The notes: generated by a model from the letters alone, not told the origin. DNA of 21,609 bases from Bryobacterales bacterium (GCA_016789785.1 JAEUQE010000153.1:1-21609); one strand, 5' to 3'. Numbered from the stretch's first letter, positions 8,999 through 15,719 are shown. Translations and numbers: made by a program.

Positions 8999-9703
8999 TC
9001 ACGCAGGCTGAGCGCCGATTCTCGCGGCAGCATGCTTCGGCACAACGGAAGGAAGGGCGCCGAACTTACGCTCGCGCGACTGGAATTGGCGAAGGCCTTC
9101 CAACAGGCAGGACTCATCGAAGTCGGGCCAGAGTTGGGGGAGGAAGACGAACTCCGCGTAGGCGCATTCCCAGAGAAGAAAGTCACTGAGGCGCTGTTCG
9201 CCCGCGGTGCGAATCAGGAGGTCCACATCGGGCCCGAGCGCTCGTGAGAAGTCGTCAGCGGTTTCGGCGCCGCGAGCGGCACGCACAATCGCGTCGCGCG
9301 AAGAGTAATCCACCGCGAGACGGAGATTCAGGCGAGTGCAATGGGCGGTTTCCGACTCGGCCTGTTCGATCAGCGACACAAGGGACGGCGGCAGCCGGTC
9401 ACGCCGTCCGATCACGCTGAGGCGCACGCCCTGGCGCACACACGTTTCGACTTCCGAGAGCAGATAGGAACGGAACAACAGCATGAGCGCGGCCACTTCG
9501 GCTTGCGGCCGCTTCCAGTTGTCGGAAGAAAACGCATAGAGCGTGAGCGTGTGCAGCCCGTGCGCCACGGCGGCTTCCACCGCCCGGCGCAGCGCCCGTG
9601 CGCCTTCGCGATGCCCCTCGGGGCGCGGGAGGGAGCGCTGGTTCGCCCAGCGGCCATTGCCATCCATGATGATCGCGGCGTGGATGCGAAAAGTATTCTT
9701 CAT
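8999..9703 (-). CDS. uppS: Isoprenyl transferase (cis-prenyltransferase, UppS family), divergent
   Basis: This is a 234-residue cytoplasmic cis-prenyltransferase that condenses isopentenyl diphosphate onto an allylic diphosphate to make the polyprenyl carrier for cell-wall sugars. Diagnostic motifs are [10 protein letters not shown] (catalytic Asp14), [14 protein letters not shown] (about 53-66), [20 protein letters not shown] (165-184) and WPDFDE with RERKFG near the end. Two features differ from the standard enzyme. The usual N-Y-G-G-R segment is replaced by DYSSRD (132-137), and the following stretch is shorter, giving 234 rather than about 250 residues. The start is ATG 9703, with an AAGG about 10 nt upstream; an upstream ATG at 9778 adds an unrelated leader. 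The usual neighbours cdsA and dxr are absent, so this may be a second, specialised copy. The symbol is given for the family, not for proven function. Confidence 0.85.
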   Translation of the reverse strand: MKNTFRIHAAIIMDGNGRWANQRSLPRPEGHREGARALRRAVEAAVAHGLHTLTLYAFSSDNWKRPQAEVAALMLLFRSYLLSEVETCVRQGVRLSVIGRRDRLPPSLVSLIEQAESETAHCTRLNLRLAVDYSSRDAIVRAARGAETADDFSRALGPDVDLLIRTAGEQRLSDFLLWECAYAEFVFLPQLWPDFDESCLLEGLRQFQSRERKFGALPSVVPKHAAARIGAQPA

Positions 9704-9832
9704 CGTAAAGTACCCTTGCAGACAAATAACTCGCGCAGGCGCAGGCGTCCCCCGCGAAACGGCGGTTTCCTCTTGCAAGCGAAGAACGCCTGCCAGCGCT
9801 TCTCCGGAGATGGATTTCGATTTGGACGGGAG

Positions 9833-10198
9833 CTAGCGGGCGCGCATCGCCTTCACCAGCGCTTCCATATGGTCGAGATATTGGTTCAAGGCCTTGCGGC
9901 CCGCGGCGGTAATGCGATACTCGGTCTTCGGCATGCGCCCTTCGAAATACTTCTTGCAGGCGATGTAGCCGGCCTCTTCGAGCTTGCGGGCATGGATGCT
10001 CAAATTGCCATCCGTGGTTTCCAGCAACTGCTTGAGATCGGGGAACGAGAGCGAATGGTTCGCGGCGAGTGCGCTCACAATCCCAAGGCGAATCCGTTCG
10101 TGGATCAGACGGTCAAAATCAGGGACACGTGCGGCAGCCGGCGTGGATACCGCCTGCGCCGCGGGTTCGCGTTTGTGGGCGAGGTTGGACTTAGCCAC
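9833..10198 (-). CDS. Winged-helix transcriptional regulator (HTH_34/MarR-ArsR-like)
   Basis: This is a 121-residue DNA-binding protein. After a flexible N-terminal 25 residues comes a winged helix: helices from about 28-45, a helix-turn-helix in [20 protein letters not shown] (51-70) continuing into RKLEEAGYI, then the wing with [16 protein letters not shown] (82-97) and a C-terminal helix that probably dimerises. This is the PF13601-type fold. The start is the GTG at 10198, because a strong Shine-Dalgarno AAGGAGGT lies 3 nt upstream and the GTG overlaps the end of the membrane-protein gene by 8 nt. A longer ATG frame to 10288 lies wholly inside that gene and has no such signal. The overlap implies translational coupling. 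The regulator and its membrane partner probably form one unit, with the regulator controlling its own operon or nearby genes; the target and inducer are unknown. Confidence 0.85.
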   Translation of the reverse strand: MAKSNLAHKREPAAQAVSTPAAARVPDFDRLIHERIRLGIVSALAANHSLSFPDLKQLLETTDGNLSIHARKLEEAGYIACKKYFEGRMPKTEYRITAAGRKALNQYLDHMEALVKAMRAR

Positions 10199-10787
10199 CG
10201 TACCTCCTTGCGATGAGAATTCCGAATACGATGTGCAGTCCGCCGAAGCCGGCAAGCAGAAGCCAGTTGCCCCACGCCGGCGGTGCAAAGAAGCTGACCG
10301 CGCCGAGCCCGACGAAACACATCCCCATCACCGGAACAATGCGCACGGAAAATGCGCCGCCAGTGACGACACCCGTACCATAGAGCATCAGCCACAGCCC
10401 GGGGAGCAGATCGAACTGGTTCTTGGAATACAGAACCAGCGTCAGCAGTGCTCCCGTCAGCAGAGGGGGCGCAAAGCTCAATGAGAACTTGCGCGCCGGC
10501 GAGGACAGCAATTCCGACCCGGCGGCAACGGCTTTCCGATGCAGGCTGTAGATCCCGATGCCGAGCGCGACGAGCGCCTCGATCAGCCAGGTGGCAACCC
10601 AGCCATGCGACGTCGGCTGCTGTGCGGCAACAACGGCGGCGGCGATCGCCGTGACGCCCATCGAGAAACCGCCCCATCCCGGAACCGCGGTAAACGCGCT
10701 GGCGCGCTCCATCGTGTCCCGGATGAACTGCAGGTTATCGAGCGCATGCTGATGAATCGGGACCGCTTTGTTCGAGGCGGGCTGCAT
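10191..10787 (-). CDS. Small polytopic membrane protein paired with winged-helix regulator
   Basis: This is a 198-residue inner-membrane protein with about six hydrophobic segments (near 38-55, 63-82, 103-121, 127-145, 149-168, 173-193). They follow a soluble N-terminal region of about 35 residues with the motif [19 protein letters not shown], which recurs in acidobacterial proteins of this type as far as I recall. No catalytic motif is visible and I do not assign a function. It is first in a two-gene operon; its last codons overlap the regulator start by 8 nt. The start is ATG 10787: there is no Shine-Dalgarno sequence, but a good promoter (-35 TTGTCA, 17-nt spacer, extended -10) places the predicted transcription start on the A of this ATG. 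A longer frame to 10856 would run through the promoter and is rejected. It may act as a membrane sensor or sequestering partner for the regulator, which is inference only. Confidence 0.75.
   Translation of the reverse strand: MQPASNKAVPIHQHALDNLQFIRDTMERASAFTAVPGWGGFSMGVTAIAAAVVAAQQPTSHGWVATWLIEALVALGIGIYSLHRKAVAAGSELLSSPARKFSLSFAPPLLTGALLTLVLYSKNQFDLLPGLWLMLYGTGVVTGGAFSVRIVPVMGMCFVGLGAVSFFAPPAWGNWLLLAGFGGLHIVFGILIARRYGG
10202..10209 (-). promoter_or_regulatory. Strong Shine-Dalgarno sequence deciding the regulator GTG start
   Basis: The minus strand reads AAGGAGGT followed by three nucleotides and then GTG (10198-10196). It is the best ribosome binding site in the window and lies inside the last codons of the membrane-protein gene, consistent with coupled translation. 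Confidence 0.8.
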
Positions 10788-10793
10788 GAAGGA

Positions 10794-10822
10794 AGCATAG
10801 CATGGACCTTCGCCTTTGACAA
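10794..10822 (-). promoter_or_regulatory. Promoter of the membrane-protein/regulator operon, leaderless
   Basis: On the minus strand, a -35 TTGTCA (10822-10817, 5 of 6 to consensus) is separated by exactly 17 nt from -10 TATGCT (10799-10794, 4 of 6), which is preceded by TGC, an extended -10 element. The expected start, 7 nt beyond the hexamer, is position 10787, the A of the ATG. This predicts a leaderless mRNA and explains the absence of a ribosome binding site. Confidence 0.7.
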
Positions 10823-10942
10823 GTACTTTGCGATGCAAAGAAGAAACTCGAATCACGCCCGAGTTGCGCGAGCGCGGGTGAAGATCTCACCTCGACGCGA
10901 ACTCAGTCATCGACAACGTTGAGCCGCGACGTAGGGTTAGGT

Positions 10943-11257
10943 CACCGTGCGGCTGTCGAGATTGAAAAGCTGCGAAGCTACTGTCTGAATCCTGATCATC
11001 CAAGGGGGCGCCACACAAAGCGCGAGTATTCGCGTCCGTTGGAGTTCTAAAGGAGGACGCTGATGCCTTGCAGAAGGCTCTTGTGACCGCGGCAGCAACC
11101 GCGGACGCCGAGCTTCGCGAGACCAGTCCATACGGCTCGCGGTATGTCGTCGACTTCGACTTTGTTCACAACGGAAGAACCGTCCGAATTGGCAGGTGGG
11201 TGGATAGTGCCGACCGGCGAGGACTTGCCTCGACTGACCACATGTTACGTACTGTAA
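10943..11257 (+). pseudogene. DUF6883-family gene broken by two frameshifts
   Basis: Three overlapping frames read as one DUF6883-like protein of about 105 residues. The first frame encodes HRAAVEIEKLRSYCLNPDHP then RGR, up to about 11010. Two extra nucleotides in a CACACA tract near 11011-11016 shift the frame; without the shift it reads HKARVFASVGVLKEDADALQ and continues through ETSPYGSRYVVDFDF and NGRTVRI. A second indel (net +1) near 11187-11200 shifts to GWIVPTGEDLPRLTTCYVL and the stop at 11255-11257. The uncorrected first frame ends at a TAA at 11048-11050. No ATG, GTG or well-supported start is visible upstream, so the 5' end is uncertain and a start codon may also be lost. The DUF6883 assignment is from recall of family motifs (N-terminal KLR-YCLNP-HPRG and C-terminal W-V-GED-PRLT-CYVL). 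The function of the family is unknown. It was followed 11 nt later by a DUF4926 gene that is also shifted. Confidence 0.75.
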
Positions 11258-11268
11258 GGAGAAGGCGC

Positions 11269-11527
11269 ATGCTCATGACACAGATGGAACTCCATACGGT
11301 GGTCGCACTCACATCGGATCTTCCGGCTCACGGATTGATTCGGGGCCAAGTCGGCACGATTGTCGAGATTTTGGGCGCCGGATGTCTATGAGGTCGAATT
11401 CAGCGACGATGACGGAAGAGCTTACGCCCTGGCTAGTAGGTGCGTGCTCGGTCCGGCATGCCTGGGCGGTGCGCCGTCCGCGTGCAAGCGCAAGTGCGCG
11501 TCACTGCACTGGCGCGAGGTCTCTTGA
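11269..11527 (+). pseudogene. DUF4926-family gene with one frameshift
   Basis: ATG 11269 is preceded by AGGAG at 7-nt spacing, so translation initiation looks intact. The first frame reads MELHTVVALTSDLPAHGL then IRGQVGTIVEIL, the N-terminal half of a DUF4926 protein, and ends prematurely at TGA 11389-11391. Removing one G from the GGG at 11373-11375 restores APDVYEVEFSDDDGRAYALA, the expected C-terminal half. The restored frame then runs through unrelated residues to a stop at 11525-11527, so the last 15 or so family residues are also diverged. DUF4926 proteins are small SH3-like-barrel proteins of about 70 residues without a known role, often beside DUF6883 genes (from recall). The gene lies 11 nt after the DUF6883 remnant. 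Both are damaged by indels while the neighbouring genes are intact. Confidence 0.75.
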
Positions 11528-11553
11528 TGCGGGTCCCGGTGTCGCGCTAGACT
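11524..11553 (+). promoter_or_regulatory. Candidate leaderless promoter for the secreted unknown protein
   Basis: TTGATG (11524-11529, 4 of 6 to -35) is separated by 18 nt from TAGACT (11548-11553, 4 of 6 to -10). The hexamer ends 6 nt before GTG 11560, placing +1 on the start codon. No Shine-Dalgarno sequence is present. Confidence 0.5.
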
Positions 11554-11559
11554 GCTCGC

Positions 11560-12888
11560 GTGAGAATCGCCGCTGCCCTCTTGATCCTGCCCATTCTTGC
11601 GCCAGCGCAGACTCCCGCGCCTCCTTACGATCCCAACGATCCGGAAGGTCTCGTCGCCTTCCCCAATAAGACGGGGCGCTACGCACACAAACGCAAGGGA
11701 CATTGGAAGATCACTCCGCTCCGAAACACCCGCGGGTTCTATGGCCAGGTTCCCGCCGCCAACGCCGCGGAACAGCGCGCAATGACGGCAACGCTCGATG
11801 CATTATCGGCCTTGCTCCGCGCAACGCCGGAGGGAGGGAATCCGGTCGGCTACTGGATGCACGAAACACGGCTCTTCGATTATCCGCATCCGCCTTTGCT
11901 GCCACCAGGCATGCCAGCCGCGACCATCCCCTTCCGTTTCTCCTCCGGCTTCTTCCCCTTCTACATCGAAGATGTTCTGAAGAACGGGCAGTTCGTGCAG
12001 GCAGGTGCGGGCGAGACCGAGTCTGTGTATTTCGAGTTCAATCTCTTGCCAGGCCGACTTCAGCAGCCCGTCATTGTGAAGGAAAACCCGCCGAACAAAG
12101 AGCCGGTGGAGATCTATCTGAAGCCGCAAGTCACCGCGACCTACGCGGGCTTTCCCGTGATCGACGGGCAGGATCTCATGATCGCTCGCAAGGGCCGCGA
12201 CCCGTGGCTTGCGATTTCGTACGGGCGTGCGATGAAGGCGGCAATGGCAGAGTTCGAGAAGGACCGCGTGACGGCGGAGAGCCGCCTCGCTGAGTTGAAA
12301 AAGCGGAATGAAGAGGCGCAGTCTCCTGAATACGAGAAGCAGATGCGTGATCACCTGGAGAAGACTTCGGGTCCGTTTCGCACGTCGAATCCGAATCGAT
12401 GGCAGACGCGCCTTGCGGGCATGGAGCGTGAGCTTCGCTACAATCGCGACCTGGCCGCGAAGAAGGCGAGTCCGCAGCGCGACAACGAAGGCAACTGGTA
12501 TTGGCAACCGCTGGATGCGCACGCGAACGCGGCGAAGCGGCTCGCTGCCATGACTCCGGAGGAAGCGGCTCGTCCCGCGTGCTTCTTGCCTGCTGCCGGC
12601 GAGCAGGGCCGGTATGCGATGCGCGGCACGATTCTTGTGGTAGGCTCGAATCCCGAGTGCCGCGAACTGGTCACGGACAACTACTCCTACTTCGACCCCA
12701 AACTGCCGCGCGGGACTGCGCAATTGCTTTTGGTGCACAGCTTGGGTCGATGCGCCGATGTGGTGGAAGGGAAGCTGAAGGGCCGGGGGCGGCGCCCAGA
12801 CCTTGCTCCGCCGCAGGGATGCTTCCGGCATGTCCCGATCTGGGAGGCGATGGACTGGAACAAGGTTGGCGCGTTGATCGTTCCCTGA
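11560..12888 (+). CDS. Secreted protein of unknown function, four-cysteine C-terminal part
   Basis: I do not recognise this 442-residue protein. The GTG start at 11560 gives a short signal peptide (RIAAALLILPILAPAQ) with probable cleavage near residue 17, so the product should be periplasmic or secreted. Residues 20-70 are rich in Pro, Gly and aromatic residues. A central region (about 95-215) contains FRFSSGFFPFYIEDVLK and looks like a beta-rich domain. Residues 222-275 are highly charged and helical (AMAEFEKDRVTAESRLAELK), a possible coiled coil. The last 110 residues carry four cysteines (341, 367, 398, 421), which in an exported protein could form two disulfides. No catalytic motif was found. 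The gene stands alone, with a candidate leaderless promoter, between the DUF6883/DUF4926 remnants and a 160-nt gap. Confidence 0.75.
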   Translation: MRIAAALLILPILAPAQTPAPPYDPNDPEGLVAFPNKTGRYAHKRKGHWKITPLRNTRGFYGQVPAANAAEQRAMTATLDALSALLRATPEGGNPVGYWMHETRLFDYPHPPLLPPGMPAATIPFRFSSGFFPFYIEDVLKNGQFVQAGAGETESVYFEFNLLPGRLQQPVIVKENPPNKEPVEIYLKPQVTATYAGFPVIDGQDLMIARKGRDPWLAISYGRAMKAAMAEFEKDRVTAESRLAELKKRNEEAQSPEYEKQMRDHLEKTSGPFRTSNPNRWQTRLAGMERELRYNRDLAAKKASPQRDNEGNWYWQPLDAHANAAKRLAAMTPEEAARPACFLPAAGEQGRYAMRGTILVVGSNPECRELVTDNYSYFDPKLPRGTAQLLLVHSLGRCADVVEGKLKGRGRRPDLAPPQGCFRHVPIWEAMDWNKVGALIVP

Positions 12889-13050
12889 AATCAGTTCTTA
12901 CAAACACACATCCTGCCGAAGAGATCCACATGGGGGCGGCCGGTCCCGGATCTGAAGAGGCGTGTGAGCCGTGGCGAGAGTGGGGCGTGCAGACAGGAAG
13001 ATTGCATGCCGAGTGCAACGCTTTGCGGTTTCAACGCACAAGAAGGCAGC

Positions 13051-13302
13051 ATGCGAAACCTTTGGTCCTACGTTGAGAATGTCTGGTGTTATGTGATGCA
13101 CCCCGCGCCGATGCGGCCCGTCAGTGGCCAGTATCGTTGCCCGAGTTGTCTGCGCCAGTATCCGGTGCCATGGGAAGCCGGCCATTCGCGTTGGCGCCTG
13201 CAGGTGGACCCGCCGGCGCCAGTACCGGTGTTGATCGAGCGTTCTGCATCTGGCGGCGCACTCGCTTATCATAGTGCGCATGAGCACGTTCCCACGCCGT
13301 GA
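13051..13302 (+). CDS. Small CxxC protein of unknown function
   Basis: This is a possible 83-residue protein starting at ATG 13051 (MRNLWSYVENVWCYVMHPAP), with AGAAGG 4 nt upstream. The core QYRCPSCLRQYPVPW holds a CxxC pair followed by a basic/aromatic stretch, like half of a zinc ribbon or a redox CxxC. The remaining residues are proline-rich without clear structure. No second CxxC pair is present, so metal binding would need a dimer or a partner. The reading frame extends upstream to GTG 12964, with another ATG at 13012; those residues look non-coding. Its end overlaps the start of the molybdenum enzyme gene by 23 nt in another frame. The conserved-looking aromatic/MHPAP segment makes a real gene plausible, but support is limited. 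Confidence 0.5.
   Translation: MRNLWSYVENVWCYVMHPAPMRPVSGQYRCPSCLRQYPVPWEAGHSRWRLQVDPPAPVPVLIERSASGGALAYHSAHEHVPTP
13267..13272 (+). promoter_or_regulatory. Candidate -10 hexamer for leaderless molybdoenzyme mRNA
   Basis: TATCAT (5 of 6 to TATAAT) ends 7 nt before ATG 13280, with no Shine-Dalgarno sequence between. The -35 region is poor. The geometry matches the other leaderless candidates in the window. Confidence 0.45.
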
Positions 13303-14401
13303 TCTGATCGCGCTTGGAGCATTGGCGCCCGCCTTTGCGCGCTTCTGTCGGGCATCCGCACAGCCGGGCGACGAAGTCATTAACTTCCTCGACACCAAAC
13401 CGCCAAACCCGGAGCGGCCCACACTCCCCTGGGAGCAGACCACGGAGTGGATGACCCCGAAGCCTCACCGATTCCGCGTCGGTCACTATGGCTATCCCGA
13501 TGTCGACGCCTCGAAATGGCAGCTTCAGATCAGCGGCCTCGTCGACCGCCCCCGTGCCCTCTCTCTCGATGAAATCAAGAAACGTAAAGTGCGCGAGCAG
13601 GTGGTCACGATCGAGTGCTCCGGCAACGGTCCCACCGGTGGACTCATCTACAACACCAAGTGGAAGGGGACGCCGCTTGCTCCTGTATTGAAGGAGTGCG
13701 GCATCAAACCCGAAGGCGTGGAGGCGGTGTTCTTCGCCGCTGACTCCGGCACCGAGAAAATCCGCGGCTCGGATTATCCGCAGAACTTCGCGCGTTCGTT
13801 GCCTCTCAAGGATGCGCTTCGCGACGATGTGCTGCTCTGTTATGAGTTGGATGGGCAACCGCTTGAGAAGAACTTCGGCGCTCCCATGCGGCTGGTGGTG
13901 CCGGGCTGGTACGGCGTGGCGTGGGTGAAGTGGCTGACGCGCATCGAGATTCACGATCGCGCCTTCCTCTCGCGATTCATGGGACGCGATTACGTCACCA
14001 TTCGCGGCGAGAAGCAAGGCGACCAGACCATCTGGCGCGAGACGTCGGTCGGCAAGATGAACTTGAAGTCCGTGGTGGGCCGTGTGGCGAGGCGCAAGGA
14101 TGGCGCAGTGCAGGTGATGGGCGCGGCATGGTCCGATGGCACACCGATTCAGAAGGTGGAGCTGAAGATCGATGACGGTTCGTGGATGTCCGTCGCCCTG
14201 ATCCGCGACAAGGCCGCGGCAAATTGCTGGACGTTCTGGGGCTATGACTGGAAGGGCGCGCAGCCGGGTGAGCATGCTCTCACTTGCCGCGCTGTGGATG
14301 CGAAGGGCCGGGTGCAACCGGCAGCCGATGATCCCTATATCACGCTGAAGAAGACTTACTGGGAAGCGAATCAGCAGGCAACCCGAAAGATCAGGATCTG
14401 A
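13280..14401 (+). CDS. Tat-exported sulfite oxidase-family molybdopterin oxidoreductase
   Basis: This 373-residue enzyme of the sulfite oxidase/SoxC/SorA family carries molybdopterin and should act in the periplasm. The N-terminus MSTFPRRDLIALGALAPAFA is a twin-arginine signal, fitting export of a folded cofactor-loaded protein. The molybdopterin domain spans about residues 60-240, with the metal-ligand Cys113 in VVTIECSGNG and the conserved PGWYGVAWVKWLTRIEI (about 210-226). The C-terminal Mo-co dimerisation domain (about 250-365) has the usual VQVMGAAWSDGTPIQKVE motif. There is no heme or cytochrome domain, so electrons must pass to a separate carrier. The substrate may be sulfite or another small oxyanion or sulfoxide; the sequence does not decide. 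The start is ATG 13280; a GTG at 13274 adds two residues. The next gene starts 4 nt after the stop, so the two are almost surely co-transcribed. Confidence 0.9.
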   Translation: MSTFPRRDLIALGALAPAFARFCRASAQPGDEVINFLDTKPPNPERPTLPWEQTTEWMTPKPHRFRVGHYGYPDVDASKWQLQISGLVDRPRALSLDEIKKRKVREQVVTIECSGNGPTGGLIYNTKWKGTPLAPVLKECGIKPEGVEAVFFAADSGTEKIRGSDYPQNFARSLPLKDALRDDVLLCYELDGQPLEKNFGAPMRLVVPGWYGVAWVKWLTRIEIHDRAFLSRFMGRDYVTIRGEKQGDQTIWRETSVGKMNLKSVVGRVARRKDGAVQVMGAAWSDGTPIQKVELKIDDGSWMSVALIRDKAAANCWTFWGYDWKGAQPGEHALTCRAVDAKGRVQPAADDPYITLKKTYWEANQQATRKIRI

Positions 14402-14405
14402 ATAC

Positions 14406-15491
14406 ATGCTCACAAGACGCAATCTTCTTCGCGGCGCCGCTGCGATGGGCGCTGCAAACGCATTCGCCCAACGCCGGGGCACAACCATCGCGATTGACGG
14501 CGACCGCTTTCTGTTGAATGGCAAACCGACGTATCAGGGCCGCACCTTCGAAGGTATGAAGATCGAAGGACTGCTCATGAATACGCGAATGGTGCAAGGC
14601 ACGTTCGATGATGAGAATCCAGAGACCATCAGCCGCTGGAAGTATCCCGACACGGGCAAATGGGACGCCGAGCGCAACAACCGCGAGTTTCTTGCCGCGA
14701 TGCCGGAATGGCGCAGACACGGAGTCCTGGGTTTCACTGTGAATTTCCAGGGCGGGAGTCCGGAAGGCTACTCGAAGCAGCAGCCCTGGCACAACAACAG
14801 CTTTCATCCGGACGGCACGTTGAAGCCGGCTTATCTGAAGCGCATGGCGCGTATTCTCGACCGTGCCGATGAACTTGGAATGGTGCCGATGGTCGGTTAC
14901 TTCTACTTCGGACAGGATCAGCGGCTTACCGATGATGCAGCGGTACGCAAAGCCACGGAGGAAGCCACGCGCTGGCTTCTCAAGCAGGGCTATCGCAACG
15001 TGCTGGTTGAGATCGCCAATGAGTGCGACAACCGCGCCTACGATCGCGACATCATCAAAGCGCCGCGGATCCACGAACTGATCGAGCAGGCGAAGTCGAT
15101 CACCGCGAATGGCCGCAGACTGCTGGTTGGCGCGAGTTTCAACGGTGGACGTGTGCCGGGCGCCAATGTGGTGAAGGTTTCGGACTTCATTCTTATGCAC
15201 GGCAATGGCGTCTCCGATCCGAATCGCATCTTCCAGATGGTGCAGGATGTGCGGCGTGTGGAGGGCTACCGGCCGATGCCCGTGCTGTTCAACGAAGACG
15301 ATCATTTCGAATTCGACAAGCCGGTGAACAACATGCGCAAGGCGGTGGAAGCTTACGCGAGTTGGGGATACTTCGATCCCGGCAAGAACGATTACAACGA
15401 TGGCTATCAGAGCGTGCCGGTTCGTTGGGATCTGAACACGGATCGCAAGAAGCAGTTCTTTGCGCTGGCGAAGAAGATGACAGGATTCTGA
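14406..15491 (+). CDS. Tat-exported TIM-barrel glycoside hydrolase-like protein
   Basis: This is a 361-residue protein with a twin-arginine signal (MLTRRNLLRGAAAMGAANAFAQ). The mature part reads as a GH5-like (clan GH-A) barrel: DGDRFLLNGKPTYQGR at the start, a strand ending NVLVEIANECDN with candidate acid/base Glu206, and a late strand VLFNEDDHF with candidate nucleophile Glu297. Two glutamates after strands 4 and 7 are the clan hallmark, but the assignment to a numbered GH family is not secure. The substrate is unknown, presumably a plant or microbial glycan. ATG 14406 is 4 nt after the molybdoenzyme stop, with AGGA about 9 nt upstream, so it forms an operon with that gene. Both partners are Tat substrates, which is unusual for a simple glycosidase and may mean a cofactor or early folding. 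Confidence 0.75.
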   Translation: MLTRRNLLRGAAAMGAANAFAQRRGTTIAIDGDRFLLNGKPTYQGRTFEGMKIEGLLMNTRMVQGTFDDENPETISRWKYPDTGKWDAERNNREFLAAMPEWRRHGVLGFTVNFQGGSPEGYSKQQPWHNNSFHPDGTLKPAYLKRMARILDRADELGMVPMVGYFYFGQDQRLTDDAAVRKATEEATRWLLKQGYRNVLVEIANECDNRAYDRDIIKAPRIHELIEQAKSITANGRRLLVGASFNGGRVPGANVVKVSDFILMHGNGVSDPNRIFQMVQDVRRVEGYRPMPVLFNEDDHFEFDKPVNNMRKAVEAYASWGYFDPGKNDYNDGYQSVPVRWDLNTDRKKQFFALAKKMTGF

Positions 15492-15666
15492 CGTGCCAAG
15501 CGAGGCTTTCAGCCGAGCGGACAGCAGCAGCCAGGGACGATGAGCAGCGGTACGGTGGAGATCGAGGAACGCAAACCTCCGCCAACGCAGTCTCCTCAGG
15601 CCCGGCGCCCGGTCGGGATCATCCTGCCACGGCAGAAAGCGGCCGTACGTTTTCAAGGCTCACGAA

Positions 15667-15695
15667 TTGACAGAGCCCGAAAGTGGATGTACGCT
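15667..15695 (+). promoter_or_regulatory. Promoter of the toxin-antitoxin operon with direct repeat
   Basis: A perfect -35 TTGACA (15667-15672) is followed after 17 nt by TACGCT (15690-15695, 3 of 6 to -10). GTACGC (15689-15694) overlaps the -10 and is repeated as GTACGT at 15704-15709, 15 nt downstream and next to the predicted transcription start. DUF1778 antitoxins usually repress their own operon, so these repeats are candidate operator half-sites. Confidence 0.5.
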
Positions 15696-15710
15696 TTAAA
15701 TCAGTACGTG

Positions 15711-15719
15711 AAAGGGAGG
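15711..15719 (+). promoter_or_regulatory. Shine-Dalgarno sequence pointing to a CTG start
   Basis: AAAGGGAGG is followed by 6 nt and then CTG 15726, in frame with the antitoxin. No ATG, GTG or TTG lies at a usable distance downstream of this site. Confidence 0.55.

Noticed and set aside
8947..9186. 80-residue N-terminal extension of the large S9 peptidase
   Set aside because: It overlaps the isoprenyl transferase, is Ser/Pro/Cys-rich and would bury the clear signal peptide starting at 8946.
9757..9770. Small hairpin GAAAC-GGCG-GTTTC after the regulator gene as a terminator
   Set aside because: Only a 5-bp stem and no T tract on either strand.
11382..11669. 95-codon plus-strand frame spanning the DUF4926 remnant and the next gene's start
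   Set aside because: Out of frame with both; no homology and no ribosome binding site.
12929..12958. GATCC...GGATC inverted repeat after the secreted unknown gene as a terminator
   Set aside because: 5-bp arms with a 20-nt loop and no T run; likely chance.
13121..14524. 467-codon minus-strand open frame opposite the molybdoenzyme
   Set aside because: Product has no recognisable motif and low-complexity His/Arg/Leu content; the plus strand encodes a textbook sulfite oxidase fold.
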